Below are positions 1 to 11,697 of a stretch of 64,000 nucleotides of DNA, piece by piece. Both the position numbers and the translations under genes were made by a program. Each line of letters begins with the position of its first letter. The stretch's first letter is position 1. The notes under the pieces are model-generated. The model had not been told where the DNA came from. It worked only from the letters and a program-made list of their open reading frames with translations, and searched no databases. This DNA is from Dendrobium chrysotoxum (Eukaryota > Streptophyta > Magnoliopsida > Asparagales > Orchidaceae). The stretch is taken from the NCBI GenBank assembly GCA_019925795.1, contig CM034314.1, positions 78,550,780 through 78,614,779 of the forward strand. The letters run 5' to 3'.

Positions 1-290
1 AAGACCATGCAAATGATCTATTCCAAAAATGAATCAACAAATGGACCCTCAACACGTGTGGTGAACAATGAGGGAAACACACGTGTTGGCGTTGCCCTCC
101 CTATCTCTAGAAAGGCACAACCCAACTTGGACACAAGGGTCCATTTCTCACCTGGCCATAGGTCCGTAACAGTGAAAAAAGGACAATGACAACTCGATAG
201 CCATCTGATCATATGTCTGACGGTGAAGAAAAGAATGACCCACAATCATCTGACCATAGGTCTGATGGTGAAGAAAGAAATGATCACACT
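1..290. repeat. Dispersed repeat, left copy (continues off the window)
   Basis: This stretch is clearly similar to 4534-4940. Both share the blocks AAATGGACCC, GTGTGGTGAACA, CCTCCCTATCTCTA and TTTCTCACCTGG in the same order. The right part is a short minisatellite built on the motif CTGACCATAGGTCTGAYGGT followed by GAAGAA, seen at about 205-235 and 244-273. Short open frames on both strands belong to the repeat and show no protein similarity. The left end lies outside the window, so the element class is unknown. Confidence 0.7.
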
Positions 291-2388
291 ATTTTTTTGA
301 GGTTGACTTCAGGTAGTCTGTTTTCATTTTATTAGCATTACTTCATATTGAAGCTTTGAGTATTTGTTGATTTTGAGATTGTCGGTTATGGATGTAGATT
401 TTAAATCTTTTCGATAATTCTTCATAAACTTGCTAATTGATTGGACTCAAGTTGTGAACTTTCTCGTGAGCTATATTGCTGGGTTTGGAATGCTTTAGTA
501 TTCGTTGGAGATCTGATTACAATTTTAGTTAATTGTTTTTTTTTAATTCTGGTCAAAATTAGCTCAAGGTCTATTATAGTGATTTCGATTTGGGCTAGAC
601 CTACTTATAGGCCAGCTTGATTTAATCTTGATTTGTGTTAGAATTGATCTTATTTACTTGATATGTGCATATACATTGGTATTCATTTTGTTTACTCTAA
701 GCTCAATTGTAAAAAAAAGAGAAAGAAAACAATTGTATATTTAAATCATTGTATAAAGAGCATAAATCTACTCCATTGTGTTATTTTTGTTTCAATGCTT
801 CACTAGTTATAGCATCTTTCTGCTGTCAAAAACTTTTGTTATAAACAAGTAATGAAAAAAATGATAGTTTGTAGACATTTTGTTAATTTTACAAATTTGA
901 ATTGCATGAGACAGTTGAAGTTATATAAAAAATTCATTCATATGTCGAATTCAATGAAATTGGAAGCTCTCAAATGTTAAATATAGTAACTATATGTGAA
1001 GCGCATGCTTAGATTCATTTGCTTTTAAATTTGATGTAACATGAATCATATATCATTTCTTTGGTTGAATTTTGAAATGATAAAAGGAAGATATGTGGTA
1101 CTTTGTTTGGATGTCTAATGGATTGATTTGAGCACTTGGTAGGAGTGATTTAAATTTTATCATTATAAAGATTATCTTAAAAAGAAAGCAACTTGTTAAG
1201 TAGAGCAGAATAACCTCTTTCTATTCTTAATGTTCTCCAATAAATGTATAATCCTTTGTTAATTGCTAATGTGATACACTTCAAAATATTTAGAAATACG
1301 CTTGTTTGTACATCTTTGCCTCAATATTCCATTTGTTTAATGCAAAATTTACAATTAATGTGAAAAGGGTGATGAATGGAGATTAGAGAGCTTATAATGC
1401 AAATACATTCTCTTATGTTGACTTTTCTTATTAGAGAATTGATTTTGATGATTAATGTAAGCATCTACCTTTAGTATTTCATGATAGTATGATTTCGTTT
1501 AATCATTTAGTATCTTATTTTAATACATTCATGGTTGTCTAAGGAATCAGAGAAGAAATTTAAACACACATAAAGAACTTTTTTAACTTTTCTTTCGAAA
1601 TGAAAATAAAACCCCAAGCAACTCTTCCTACAAATTTTTTAACCTTGATAAAAGAAGTAAATGACAGTCCAAACAGCCCCAAACAACCCTCCTTATTTTG
1701 TTTCTCGCTCGGGTAGCTGCAGCTTGCTTGATTTCTTGAGGGATGATTGTCCTTTAGTTGTTTGGTTTCTTGAGGGATGGCGGACCCATACTTTCTTGGT
1801 GGAAGAAGCAAATAGCCTCATATTTCTACATGCTTGAAAGAGGGCAGATAACAGGTTGGACTAAAGATGCTCGGCAGGCATAGGGGTGGCAATTGAGTCG
1901 GACGGAGAAGGTTAGTGGCCTTGCTTGGGCACGAAGAGTTGAAGTCTTCGGTCCTTGGCATTGTGAGGAGAGAATCGAGTGAGAGAGGGAAAGGATAAGT
2001 CGGCGGCTAGAGGTCGAGGCGTGAGGGATTTTCGTGAGGAAGGAGAGACTTGCGGCTATGCGTGAGAATGAGAGGAGGGAATCATCTATCAGCCGGCCCT
2101 AGCCCTCTTTGCTTAAACCTGTGAAAGAATGAGTGGAAAAATGAAACCCTTCATCCAATGGCTCAAATTACATATCATTTTGACGCCCTTGATCCAAGGA
2201 TTGATATCAAATGCTATCCTTTTGGATTAATCTCAACCGCTGGATCAAGAGATTACTTGATTTGGAAGGATATGAAAAGGTGAGGTAAAATAATTTTGTA
2301 TATAAGCTTAATATGAATTAATTTTGAATGAAGGTTTGTATTTTTTTTTAATTTTTACTTAATATTTATATGTTTCTGTTAGCTTTAT
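291..2388. other. AT-rich stretch without a recognisable gene
   Basis: Nothing coding was recognised. At 1879 there is a lone TAGGGGTGGCAATTGAGTCG, which resembles a hAT end, but no partner end was seen nearby. From about 1860 to 2100 the sequence is GA-rich and more GC-rich than its surroundings, without a usable reading frame. Confidence 0.5.
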
Positions 2389-2592
2389 ATTTTTGATGAG
2401 GACATCGACCCGAGATTCCGACATGTGTACCGTCGGAAGAATCGTAGATCGATGGCCACGATTCAGAGTTTATATTTTTGATGTATTTTTATTCATGTAT
2501 TTTTCTTTGAGTTTTCCTATTGTACCCCTACTAGGAGTTGAGTCTATGTTGTAGCCCAAGGGCACTTTAGTATTTTATTTTCTTCCTTTGGC

Positions 2593-2603
2593 CTATTTAT
2601 AGG
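2593..2603 (+). promoter_or_regulatory. TATA-like box of the LTR-like element
   Basis: CTATTTATAGG lies about 200 bp inside the element. The second copy has CTTATATATAGG at the same relative place. It is followed after about 30 bp by a conserved AT-rich block and then a long CT-rich leader, the usual order of a Pol II promoter and 5' leader inside an LTR. Confidence 0.5.
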
Positions 2604-3504
2604 AGGCCCCTTGCATTGTATGAGATGATGATTGATTAATGAAAATTTTCTTTGTCTTCTTCTTCATCTTGTGTGAGCACTAGAGGAGAGAAAGAGAGCT
2701 CAAGGTGAGAGCAAGCGAAATACCCATCAGTCGTTGGAAGAGTCCTCGGCTCGTGGCTTCTTTTCTTATTTCATTCTCTTTTCCTTCTCCTTCACCACCA
2801 CCACCCACTAACCCCTCCCAACCTCTCCACCGCCGGCCAACTCCCCACCCCTCCTCCCCCTTAACCTACCCGAACACCCCACCCAAGACCCGCCGGCCTC
2901 CACCCCTCCTCCCTTTGGCTAGCCGTCCCCCACCATCTCCCCCAAACCCTACCGCCGGCCCTCTTCTTGCTCAAATCCCTTGAATGATGAATTAATTCAT
3001 CATTATTATTTCCTTAATTTGGCTTAGGAGGTTTAGGAAACAAATCCTATTCATTTGAAATTTGAAATTCGAATTTCAAATAGTTTCCTAAATTAGTACC
3101 ACTAAATTAGGAAAGTCTTAAATCTAATTTCAATTTAATTTTGGATTGGATTGGATTGAATTATTCTCTACCTAAATTAGAAATCCCAATTTGGAAACCC
3201 CTCATAATTCCTCCCCAATCCCCTCTTCCTCTCTCTATGCCGCCGGCCCCTACATGGGTTTTTCCCCATTAATGCTCCATTAAGGCTTTAATTATCAATT
3301 GATTTGAATTCAAATTCAAATTAAAATCCCTCCAAATCCACTTAAATCTGAAATTTATTTCAGATTTAATATTTTCCTAACTCCTCCTCTAACCCTAGCC
3401 GCCCCTCTCCCCTCTCCCTCTCCAAGCCGCCGCCCACCTCCCTCTTCCCCTCTAGCCGGCTAATCTTCCACGACACCTCTTCCGCGATCGTCCGATGTTC
3501 TCAC

Positions 3505-3816
3505 ATGGCGGATCCTGACCATGATCATGGTTTGGTTTTGGATGAACAAGGTAGGGTGATCATCTTGGAGTCACCTTTCTTTGAATTGCACTTTGGAAAC
3601 GAAGACAACGTTGGAGACTACGTCAACCGCATCACCTACCTATTGGCTTTGTCGCTTGAAGCATACATCCGTCCGAACCCGTGGATAATCGTCGGCCATC
3701 CACCACCACCTCCACCACCGGCTACTTTTCTGTGGGCAAAGATCGTCGGAACCATCTTCTTCGTGATGATCTCAATTTTAGCGTGGAAAATCTTCTCCAA
3801 ACCAAGCTTAGTCTAG
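3505..3816 (+). CDS. Short ORF of the LTR-like element, 103 residues, function unknown
   Basis: The product is not a family I recognise. The N-terminal half is acidic and contains HGLVLDE followed by IILESPFFELHF. The relative on the minus strand at 41684-42004 has YGLVLDE followed by DILRFPFFDVGF, then a similarly placed YV/YF-DRI motif, so the two are homologous over roughly the first 50 residues. The C-terminal half differs. Here a run of seven prolines (about residues 66-72) precedes a hydrophobic segment at about 78-93 that could be a membrane anchor. The ATG is kept at the same place in both copies, just after the long leader. Selection has not been shown; both frames being open could be chance given their size. 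Confidence 0.45.
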   Translation: MADPDHDHGLVLDEQGRVIILESPFFELHFGNEDNVGDYVNRITYLLALSLEAYIRPNPWIIVGHPPPPPPPATFLWAKIVGTIFFVMISILAWKIFSKPSLV

Positions 3817-4075
3817 CCGAGTGATTAGTTCTTCAAGGTGAAATTCTCTTTATTAAGTTTTGGATTGTTGTAGTAAGAGCAAGTAGTATTACTTTTACCT
3901 TTGTTTATCCAACGAGATTTGGTTATCTTTCATGTACTCCTTCGCCTAAGCAAGAGGAAAACTTAGGTTCTTTAATCACTTTGAATGTTATCATAATAAG
4001 TTTACCACTTGGAATACTTTGCCAATTATAAATTTTGAATCTTTATGAGCTCTTGCATGGTATTACATCAATTTT

Positions 4076-4533
4076 ATATTTGAATTTAATTTTTATTTGT
4101 TATATTTATTTAATTTTAAATCAACATGAGAAAATCACCTTTTTTATTTAAAAAAAAGGTTTTAGTTCTCTCTCCTTAACACACATCAAATGATACCCGA
4201 TTCAAGTACGAATGGGCTCATTTGATTTGTCTCGACAAGCCGAACGCAACGGTGCAATCCGTTTTGCTAGATAAGACCTTGATCGAAAAAAATTAAGTAG
4301 GAGACGAATACGTGCATGAAAGACTCAAGTGCATGAACTCACGTAAAATATTCATCAAATCGGCGTCGTCCCTATCACATATATTTTTAAAATATAATAA
4401 ATGATAATATGTGATGAAAAGAAATAAATCCTAAGGCCGACGACGAATTGAGGTAAAATGTGCAATTTGACTCTTCATCACATAACGGTGCAATGTGTAG
4501 GAAGATGACTTGAACTATAAAATATGTAATAAG
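4076..4533. other. AT-rich stretch without a recognisable gene
   Basis: No gene or repeat with clear borders was seen between the LTR-like element and the right copy of the dispersed repeat. Confidence 0.4.
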
Positions 4534-4940
4534 GCTATGTAAATGATCGATGCCAAAAAGGAGGTCAGCAAATGGACCCCCAACATGTGTGGTGAACATT
4601 GAGAGAAACGTACGTGTTAGGATTGACCTCCCTATCTCTATAAAGACACAACCGTAAGGGTATATTTCTCACCTGGATATAGGCCCGCAATAATGAAGAA
4701 ATGGCAAAGACAACTCAGCAGCCATCTGACGATATGTCTGACGGTGAAGAAAGAAACGATTCACAATCACCCGACCACAGGTTTGACAATGAAGTGAAGA
4801 GGAAAAAGTGTCGCCTTTGCCCGTCGTAAGCCTGACAGGAAAGCCTCCTACTCGATCATAAGTTTGACGGTAGAACAAAGGATCACTCAATAATTGTCTG
4901 ACCGTAGGTCTGACGGTGAAGTAAAGAAGAAAAGAAAAAG
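4534..4940. repeat. Dispersed repeat, right copy
   Basis: This is the second copy of the sequence at the window start. It shares AATGGACCC, GTGTGGTGAACA, the CCTCCCTATCTCTA block and the CTGACNNTAGGTCTGACGGT minisatellite, which has more units here (about 4725, 4770, 4850 and 4893). The copies lie in direct orientation about 4.5 kb apart on either side of the LTR-like element. They could be ends of one old element or two independent insertions. Confidence 0.7.
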
Positions 4941-5513
4941 AGTCACCTATTTAACTTTTTTATTTTGCATAAATGAAACCCTCTAATTATACATGTCGAT
5001 GTTTACTAAAAGCACAGTCTAGAGATTTATAGAGATTTACACAATAACAAAGTGTTAGAGTGTTTTAGATGTTAATTTTAATTAAAGGTGTGAAATAGGT
5101 AATTGTTAAGTGCCTTGCGTTTTAACATCCCATGTCTACATGAAGGAGACTGAGGGTTTGCCATTTTGCAGTCTCTATTTCACAACCTTTGAATGTTCAT
5201 TTATTAGTGGTAGATGATACTCCACTAAGTAGGTGTATCAATTTAAGAGATATGCTATAGAGGTTTTCAAGAGCAATGCTCAAAATTTATTAAGGTCCTC
5301 TCTCTCTCCTTCTCTTAGTAACATCAAATCAATACTTTGAGCTCTCTCACCCATTTCTAAAATTGATGTCTAAGAACTAGGAAGGGTAAATGATATATTT
5401 GAGATATATGGATAGGAGTAGCACAAAATAAGTTCAAAATCTCATACATTGATGAGTAGATAGATAAACTTTAGAGGTGCTAGTAAATTTTCTAGAGAAT
5501 GCTAGAAAGTCAT

Positions 5514-5517
<4 letters not shown>

Positions 5518-5553
<36 letters not shown>
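5518..5553. repeat. (CT)n microsatellite
   Basis: About 36 bp of uninterrupted CT dinucleotides. Shorter imperfect CT runs lie about 220 bp upstream. Confidence 0.95.
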
Positions 5554-5561
<8 letters not shown>

Positions 5562-6387
5562 GTTAGTAACAAAATATCAAGATTTCTTTTAGGTTCTCTC
5601 ATTTTGTTAAAAATTAATGCTGACGGATTAGGAATGAGTAATGATATATTTGAGAGAGAATGTGAATAGAAGTCATGCAATCCTTAGAAACTAATCTAAT
5701 GACTAGCTAATACTGATGATGATCATCTTATATTTACATACATTTTTACTTTGTAACTATACAAATTATAATGTTGTGCTAAAATGACACCTAGGATTTT
5801 GCACGCTATGCATATATTTTTGTAGTCTAAACTTGCAATTCTAATGTGCATTGTTTTTCTTCTCTTTTTAACTCTTCAGGAACTTGATATGTGGAGGAAC
5901 CTGTGATGCCTGAGACAAGCAGCAACCGATCATTGCAGGCTTTGTCTATCAGTAAACACTTTTCATGACTGAAGTTAGGAACTTCTTTTTTGCAAAATAG
6001 TAAGCTGAGAAGCATTTTGTTGTTTGATAGGCTGAACTTTTGGATCCCTTTGTCTAAAAAGTTAGCAGTTTGGTTGTTTCTATAATTTGATGATGCTTTA
6101 TAGTTTGTACTTTTTCGTTTCTTAGGCATTGAAATACTTCTCATACTAATCTGAATATCAACCTGTTATTAGCTTGATAATCTTCAATAGTTCTATGCTT
6201 TTTGCATCTAATTGTTCTATTAGCACTTGATAGCGATGCTTGACATGTTCAGAGTTCCCATTTATGGAGCTTTGCAATCTTCATCTTGGCCTTGGATGGT
6301 CATGAAGTAACTGAGAAATTATAAGGAAGAAGATGATGAATATGAAAAAAAAAGCTATTAAATTACTGGAAAAGAGTAGTAAAAGCA

Positions 6388-6469
6388 CTTTGGTTTCGTA
6401 CGGCTTTTTTTCTGTTTCTTAAAACAGCTTTAAGAAGTAACAAAAAAACTATCTCAAACAAAGTCTTAG
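6388..6469. mobile_element. Foldback MITE, family A (short copy)
   Basis: The two halves are inverted repeats: TTGGTTTCGTACGGCTTTTT on the left pairs with a right end reading ACTATCTCAAACAAAGTC. Internal TTCTTAAAACAGC and GCTTTAAGAAGTAAC continue the palindrome. It belongs to the family that clusters at 10.3-14.6 kb. Confidence 0.65.
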
Positions 6470-8302
6470 ATAAACAGAGTTATTAGAGGGTGTTTTGACA
6501 TCTGAAAATTTGTTTATGAATTTAAATGTTTTATTTTATCATTTTTAAGAAGATGTATTACAATTTTTATTTGTCTTACATTTTGTATGATATTTTTGTT
6601 TATTCATTTTAGATTTTTTGGTAATATCCTCTCTGTTTTGTTGCAAACTAATTGAAAATTGTTAGTGAATACTGATATAATTAATTATATTTTGGATTCT
6701 AAATATGATTCTAAAACACAATAAAAATTTTTACAAAATCTGAAAATTCATATTTTATCAATTATTTATTATAAAATAGAATATATGAAAATAAAATGTT
6801 GATTAATTAAAAATGAAATATAAGAAGAGAACACCTTATCTCTCAGCTATTAATTCTGATTCGAATACACTAATAATTAATAGCTAACAAAGTTATATCT
6901 TTTTTGTGCTCCCCACAATGTATAAAGAATGAGTGGATGGGCAGGTGAATCCCACATGCGCACACCTTGCCTTCACGTGGTCTTGTGAACTCTCTGTATG
7001 GGCTTGCAAGCATATCTCAATCATCTTTTAACTAAACTTCTTTTTCATATTTCTTTTTATGAGATCGGGTATGTGGCCAAGTAATCGATAGAACATGTTC
7101 CTCTCAACTCATTGGGGCTTGAATCTCCTAACTGTCTTCAAAAAATATTTCTTTTTATAAAACTATGCATTAAGTTATTTCTTTTAAAATTTGACCTTTT
7201 TGGCCTACATAGATATTAAATTACAAAGTTTAAAGTTTAACATGCAAGATCTTAAATTTTAGAGTGCTTAAGATGATTGTAGTTCTTTTTTGGAGACATT
7301 TAGGTTAATTAAGATAAATTTACACACACATCGCATATACAAGACTCGAATTCATGATCAGAACTTTTAGTTGATAGCCAAAGTCCTAACCAACAGATCA
7401 AGATAAGCTGCATTCTGCAACTCTTTATAAAAGTGGTTTTAAAATTGGAGAAATTAGTCTGTGTGCTCACCGAATCGTTCGGAGATGAATCAGGATGCGC
7501 CACATTATCTGGTAAACAACACCGGTGCACATAAAAAAGTGACGTAGCCCATCCTGATTCGCCTCCGGACGGCGTCTGTTGACCTTACAGAATAATTTCA
7601 CCTAAAATTGATATGAAAAATATTTTTTAAAATTATTGTAGAAATCAGTTTTCTAATATATATATATTTTTAAAACATTAAAAAAGTAGTAGTCAATTTG
7701 ATTTGAAAATTAAAGCAATAAAAAAATTGTCAAAGTAAAATTTTAGTGATGATTTGAAACATATTAATTAGTGGAGAAAATGATTTTTTAAAATTTATAA
7801 ATTTTAGTCACATGTTTTACAAACATGTAATATTTCATTTGAATATAAAATGTTTTAAGTAGAAGCTTAACAAAAATCCATCTTTCTTAAATGTTGAGAT
7901 GTTGACACTCGAATTATACAGGCGACAAAAGACAATAAATCCCCATCAGCTCCGCAACCATATATCTTCCCTTATTGGGGAACTACCGTGAGGATGTACG
8001 GCATGTTTTTCTTCTTCTTCCCCATTGCCATTAATGCCCACACCTCTGACAAGCTTCAGCGCCATGATGATGTCCACTAGTATAAGCCCATAAACCTGAA
8101 GCTGCTCCGGCTACAGCTGAACTTCCCATGTTCCAGAAAAATGAGAGTCTGGAAATCTGATGGATTCATGAGTCTTAAGCTGTCAGCAGGTGCTATTTAA
8201 TTACATAATAAATGCAGCTTGTCGTCAACAATTACTTGTTAGGGGCGAGTTGTTTCAGCATTAATATCTGCTGCTGGTTGGAATCTGTAAAAAAATCTAA
8301 AC

Positions 8303-10205
8303 TTGTTTTTTTGAAGAAATTTTGGGGCGGAAGCCCACTCTATTCAAGTAAAAGAAAAGTTACAAAGTGTAGAAAAGAGAAAAACAAAAACCCCACAAAC
8401 TAACCAAAAAACAAAACTGATAATTGTGGGCCAGAAAACTGAAAGTTGCTACAGGAACAAAAATTAACAACAGTGAAGGAAAAAGGAACTAAGATGACTC
8501 AGAATGCTTAGCAAAACATGAACCTGCAGCAAGCAGAAAGAGCATCAAATGACTCATGGTTGCCGAAAAAGGCCATCCAAGGCGTAGCTGGTAAGCACCA
8601 ACATTCATCATCGTCCATCCAAAACATCTCTGGCACGACACGAAAGAGCAGATATGAAGCCCCGGTTGCCATAAAAGACCATCCGTAAGGCATCAGATTA
8701 ACGGAACCAGAGAAAACCAGACGCCTAAAAAACCTCCAGATAAAGCGTGAAGCCATAGTGATGGTCGAAATCAGAAAACCATCAAAGAAGTACTGGCAAT
8801 TCAGAGTAACAAATGCTGAAATAAGTGAAAGCTCTTCCATTTTATAGTTTTATAGATAATAGCTCTCTTGATTTTGGCAGCAATCGTGGTATAGCATTCA
8901 TAAGAATTCCCAAATAATCTTTCATTCATTGCTCTCCAAATAAAATAGATGACAGCACAAGTAAGAAAGAAGTAAAAGCTTTTCAATTGCTTATAGACAA
9001 CCATATCCTCAATATGAGAGAAGGTTTGGTTGAGGTTGGGATGCAAAAGCAGGCAGCTCATCTGTGGGATCAATTTTTTAAGGATGGCAAAAAGTGAAGT
9101 CACATTCAAAGTATAGATGAGAGTGGCTTTCCAAAGCAGAGGAACATAGAATACAATTTGTTGCCGCAAGGATACCCCTCATAATCAAAGCTTCCGCAGT
9201 TTTCAGACCATGTTTTAAGGCCAGCTAAGCATAAGAAGAAAAACGTAGCGCATAACGTTTATGCCATATAAAGTTCTGCCAGTGGACCTTAAGAGAGTCA
9301 GCATAGAATTGCATAATAAAATTTCTAAAAACAGGTTTATCAGAATTGAGCCATTGACAAACCAAATCGTCCTCAGAGATAAGCACAGAGGAAATAACAG
9401 AGGCAGTGGAAGGTGGTAATGAAGTGGGGAGGTTTCCGTAGCTCCAGGAGAATTTCCGTAGAATTTTGGGCTGATTCTAACCACTGGCTGGATTCCTTAC
9501 CTTTGGGACCTGGATGCTTCTCGGTGACATTACTACACTGGTTTTTGGGGGGCTTGTTGATCAGCTGGCCTTTTCTGATATTTGTTTCGATTTTTGTTCT
9601 TGGCTGGTTCGGCTTTTGGCTGCTGACTGTCTGGGTTTCATCTGCCCTTTTCATTACAACGGTATTATTCGTTTTTGGACGATGATGTGCAAGGACTACT
9701 ACGACCCCACTTCTTGGTTGGCTCATTGCAACCAAGTCCACGTTTTGGCCTCCTTTCGCGGGTACTGTGATGGCCCTTTTTGGTTGCAACCGGTACCCCT
9801 CTTCTGGTTTTTGGTGGGTTTGATCTGATGGATACTTTGATGTTCGTCTGTAGTCCTGTTTTCCTGAGTCCATGGGTTTGTTTTTCTTCCTTCTTTTCAA
9901 TTTTGTTTGTTTCATTGGGGAGGTATAGTGGGTTTTATACTTGTAATTTCCTCAGTTTTTGATTCTTGTAACTCATTTTGATTTTATATACGGGCTTTTG
10001 CCCCCAATTTTCCCAAAAAAAAAAGGTGGGGAGGTTCCAGTATCCATTTTGTATAAAACTGTTGACCTGAAAATGAGAAAGATTCTGGCTTAAGTGTTCC
10101 AGAGATAATTCAGTCGAATTATCCATTAATGATTTACCATTGCACCAAGGTCCCACAGTAGGTAAAAAGTTGTGCTGCCCAGAACTTTGAAACTTAAACA
10201 ATGTT
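8303..10205 (-). pseudogene. L1-type LINE remnant (3' part of ORF2 and 3' UTR), interrupted
   Basis: Read on the minus strand, the sequence carries the C-terminal, zinc-binding (zf-RVT) part of a plant L1 ORF2, in pieces with frameshifts. Recognisable stretches are NSFIQNGYWNLP (about 10060-10025), SEDDLVCQWLN (about 9375-9345), FSSYA*LALKHGLKTAEALI (about 9245-9190), a C-x2-C-like piece with SALESHSHLYFECDF (about 9140-9090), and YFIWRAMNERLFGNSYECY (about 8960-8890). The 3' UTR runs to about 8303, where a GGGCTTCCGCCCC hairpin precedes an A-rich tail. The 5' part with endonuclease and reverse transcriptase is missing. A second L1 sits inside it at 9438-10025 and splits the frame between NGYWNLP and the downstream serine/proline-rich stretch. 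Confidence 0.75.
9438..10025 (+). mobile_element. 5'-truncated L1 LINE nested inside the minus-strand L1
   Basis: A 588-bp insertion ends in A10 at 10015-10024. It is flanked by a near-perfect duplication of GTGGGGAGGTTTCC (9424-9437) and GTGGGGAGGTTCC (10026-10038). Its last 30 bp, CGGGCTTTTGCCCCC followed by AATTTTCCC, match the hairpin tail of the host L1, so both belong to related L1 families. Long frames on either strand inside it are not a recognised protein. Removing it restores the L1 frame. Confidence 0.8.
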
Positions 10206-10346
10206 GAATTTTTTTGGCATAAAGTTTTCTATTCTTTTCTTTCGAAATTTGAAGGCACACCTATCTTTTTGTTAATAAGATGTTATATTTGCAGTATGGA
10301 TATCTAAAGCTTTGAGATGATTCTACGAAAAAAACAAAGATTAGGC

Positions 10347-10542
10347 TTAGGTTTCATTTGGAATACCATTTTTGTTATACTTTTATGATCTTAATTATAA
10401 TTTTTATTTGATCACTGTTTTCAAAAAAATTTTGTGATAGGAATCCTCTTTTTATAGCAGCTTTTAAAAAAAATCATTTTCTTCACATCCGTTTTACAGC
10501 CACCTTTATAAAAAACTACAGTCATTCCAAACAAACACATTA
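10347..10542. mobile_element. Foldback MITE, family A
   Basis: Left end TTAGGTTTCATTTGGAATA; the right half ends CATTCCAAACAAACAC followed by ATTA. Divergent copy, about 196 bp, first member of the cluster. Confidence 0.6.
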
Positions 10543-10721
10543 GAGTACGGAGAGAAGCCGTCATCAATGCTATCAAAAAATTAGTCGAGCTTAGCAAATT
10601 TATAGTAGTAATGTTGCGCTTCGAGAAAATTTTCGATAGAAAGAGGAGAAAGCGACTATTTTGTGTTGTATTTTATGCATCTTGTGGGTGATACTCCACA
10701 CAAATGTGTATTTATCATACA

Positions 10722-10840
10722 CAATAACAAGAAGCCTTTATCTCACTACGTGGGATCGGCTAAATGAATTCTTTTCTCCATTGTGTTCTATTAAGAGTCA
10801 ATTATCATTTAAATCTAATAAAATGCTTTAAAAATTTTGT
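10722..10840 (-). mobile_element. RTE-type LINE 3'-end scrap
   Basis: On the minus strand this is the last part of an RTE element: the tail region AATAACAAGAAGCC with CTTTATCTCACTACGTGGG, then TCCATTGTGTTCTATTAAGA, as in the RTE copy at 45777-46898. Only the extreme 3' end is left. Confidence 0.65.
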
Positions 10841-11428
10841 ATATATCATAGCTACAAAAAATAAAAGCTTTAAAAGAACTGTTCATATTATATATAATAA
10901 GAAATGGTTCTATTTAGATTTTGAGGGAAATGAGAGTCACCTTTGATATCTTATTTTTTGAGTGCTTAATTTCATATTTAATTTTCAAAAATTTTAATAA
11001 TAAAATAGTGAAATTATCATTGGAGAGTTTAAGCAAAACAAATAGCAATGAAACTTGATTAAAAGTTCATTTGTGGTTGCTATAATTATTTATCGAAATA
11101 GCTATAAAAAATATTCTCAAGAATATTATAAAAATTTTCTTTAAAAAAAATTGAATAATAAAATTTTTGCAACTATTATGCACTGATAAATGTTATTATA
11201 AAAATTGCTTCACACCATAATTTTATTTTATTTTTTAAAATAATAAAAAAATTAAGCCACACTAAATTATAACGATTATTAAAAAAAAAACTCTGAAAAA
11301 TTTATCAACCACATATGAATATTAAAATCTAATAGCTTCATGCTTTCTCTTAATTTGTTGAGTTCAAAATCTTAAGTTATGCTTGGGCAGCTTAAATTTT
11401 TCTAATTTGTCTTTTTAAAGCTCCTTTC

Positions 11429-11541
11429 TTAGGTTTCTTTTGGAAAAAATTTTTATTGTTTTTTACAATAGTTTTTTAGCATAATTTTTTTTTGAAAATA
11501 ATGAAAAGTCAGTGGCCAAAGTTATCATAAACGAAGCCTCT
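11429..11541. mobile_element. Foldback MITE, family A
   Basis: Left end TTAGGTTTCTTTTGG; right end ATAAACGAAGCC. About 113 bp, degenerate palindrome. Confidence 0.6.
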
Positions 11542-11697
11542 GTCATAGTTTCGAAACAATTTTTTTTAAGAAAATTTTAAGATCCAAGTTTTGAAAAAAT
11601 GGTGAAAAAGCTATCTTCCAAATACACATTATTTTTTTTAGGAATTACTTTCTTATCATAAAAACAACCAAAAGCTGTCCCTAACATATTCTTAGGC

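Larger units (their letters stand above)
2394..4070 (+). mobile_element. LTR-like element carrying an internal ORF, copy 1
   Basis: The element begins TGATGAGGACATC and ends TTACATCA. It is flanked by ATTTT on both sides (2389-2393 and 4071-4075), fitting a 5-bp target duplication, although in AT-rich DNA this alone is weak. A second copy lies on the minus strand at 41243-43237. The two share the TGATGAGGACATC start, a GTAGATCGAYGGCCACG block, a TATA region, a following GATGATGATTGATTAA-like block, a CT/GA-rich leader with GCCGGCC motifs, a short ORF, and an AAGGTGAA-TTCTCTT-like stretch just after the stop. The TG...CA ends and 5-bp duplications suggest a solo LTR of about 1.7-2.0 kb. A full-length parent with two LTRs was not seen, so a non-autonomous element of another class is possible. 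Confidence 0.65.
4941..8302. other. Intergenic AT-rich DNA, no gene supported
   Basis: Apart from a microsatellite and one MITE listed separately, nothing firm is seen. The stretch at about 7900-8200 is less AT-rich and looks a little gene-like, but no frame stays open and no protein family was recognised. Confidence 0.4.

Noticed and set aside
1879..1900. TAGGGGTGGCAATTGAGTCG as a hAT end
   Set aside because: No inverted partner or 8-bp duplication was found in the neighbourhood, so an element cannot be drawn.
2705..2983. Proline- and serine-rich frame of 92 codons
   Set aside because: Translation of the C-rich leader of the LTR-like element; not kept in the second copy.
7900..8200. Less AT-rich stretch with short gene-like words
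   Set aside because: No frame longer than about 35 codons and no family recognised; could be an old exon fragment but cannot be supported.
9373..9915. Open frame of 180 codons on the minus strand, rich in K, R, Q and P
   Set aside because: It lies inside the truncated L1 insertion and crosses its left border; it matches no known protein and both strands are open there because of composition.
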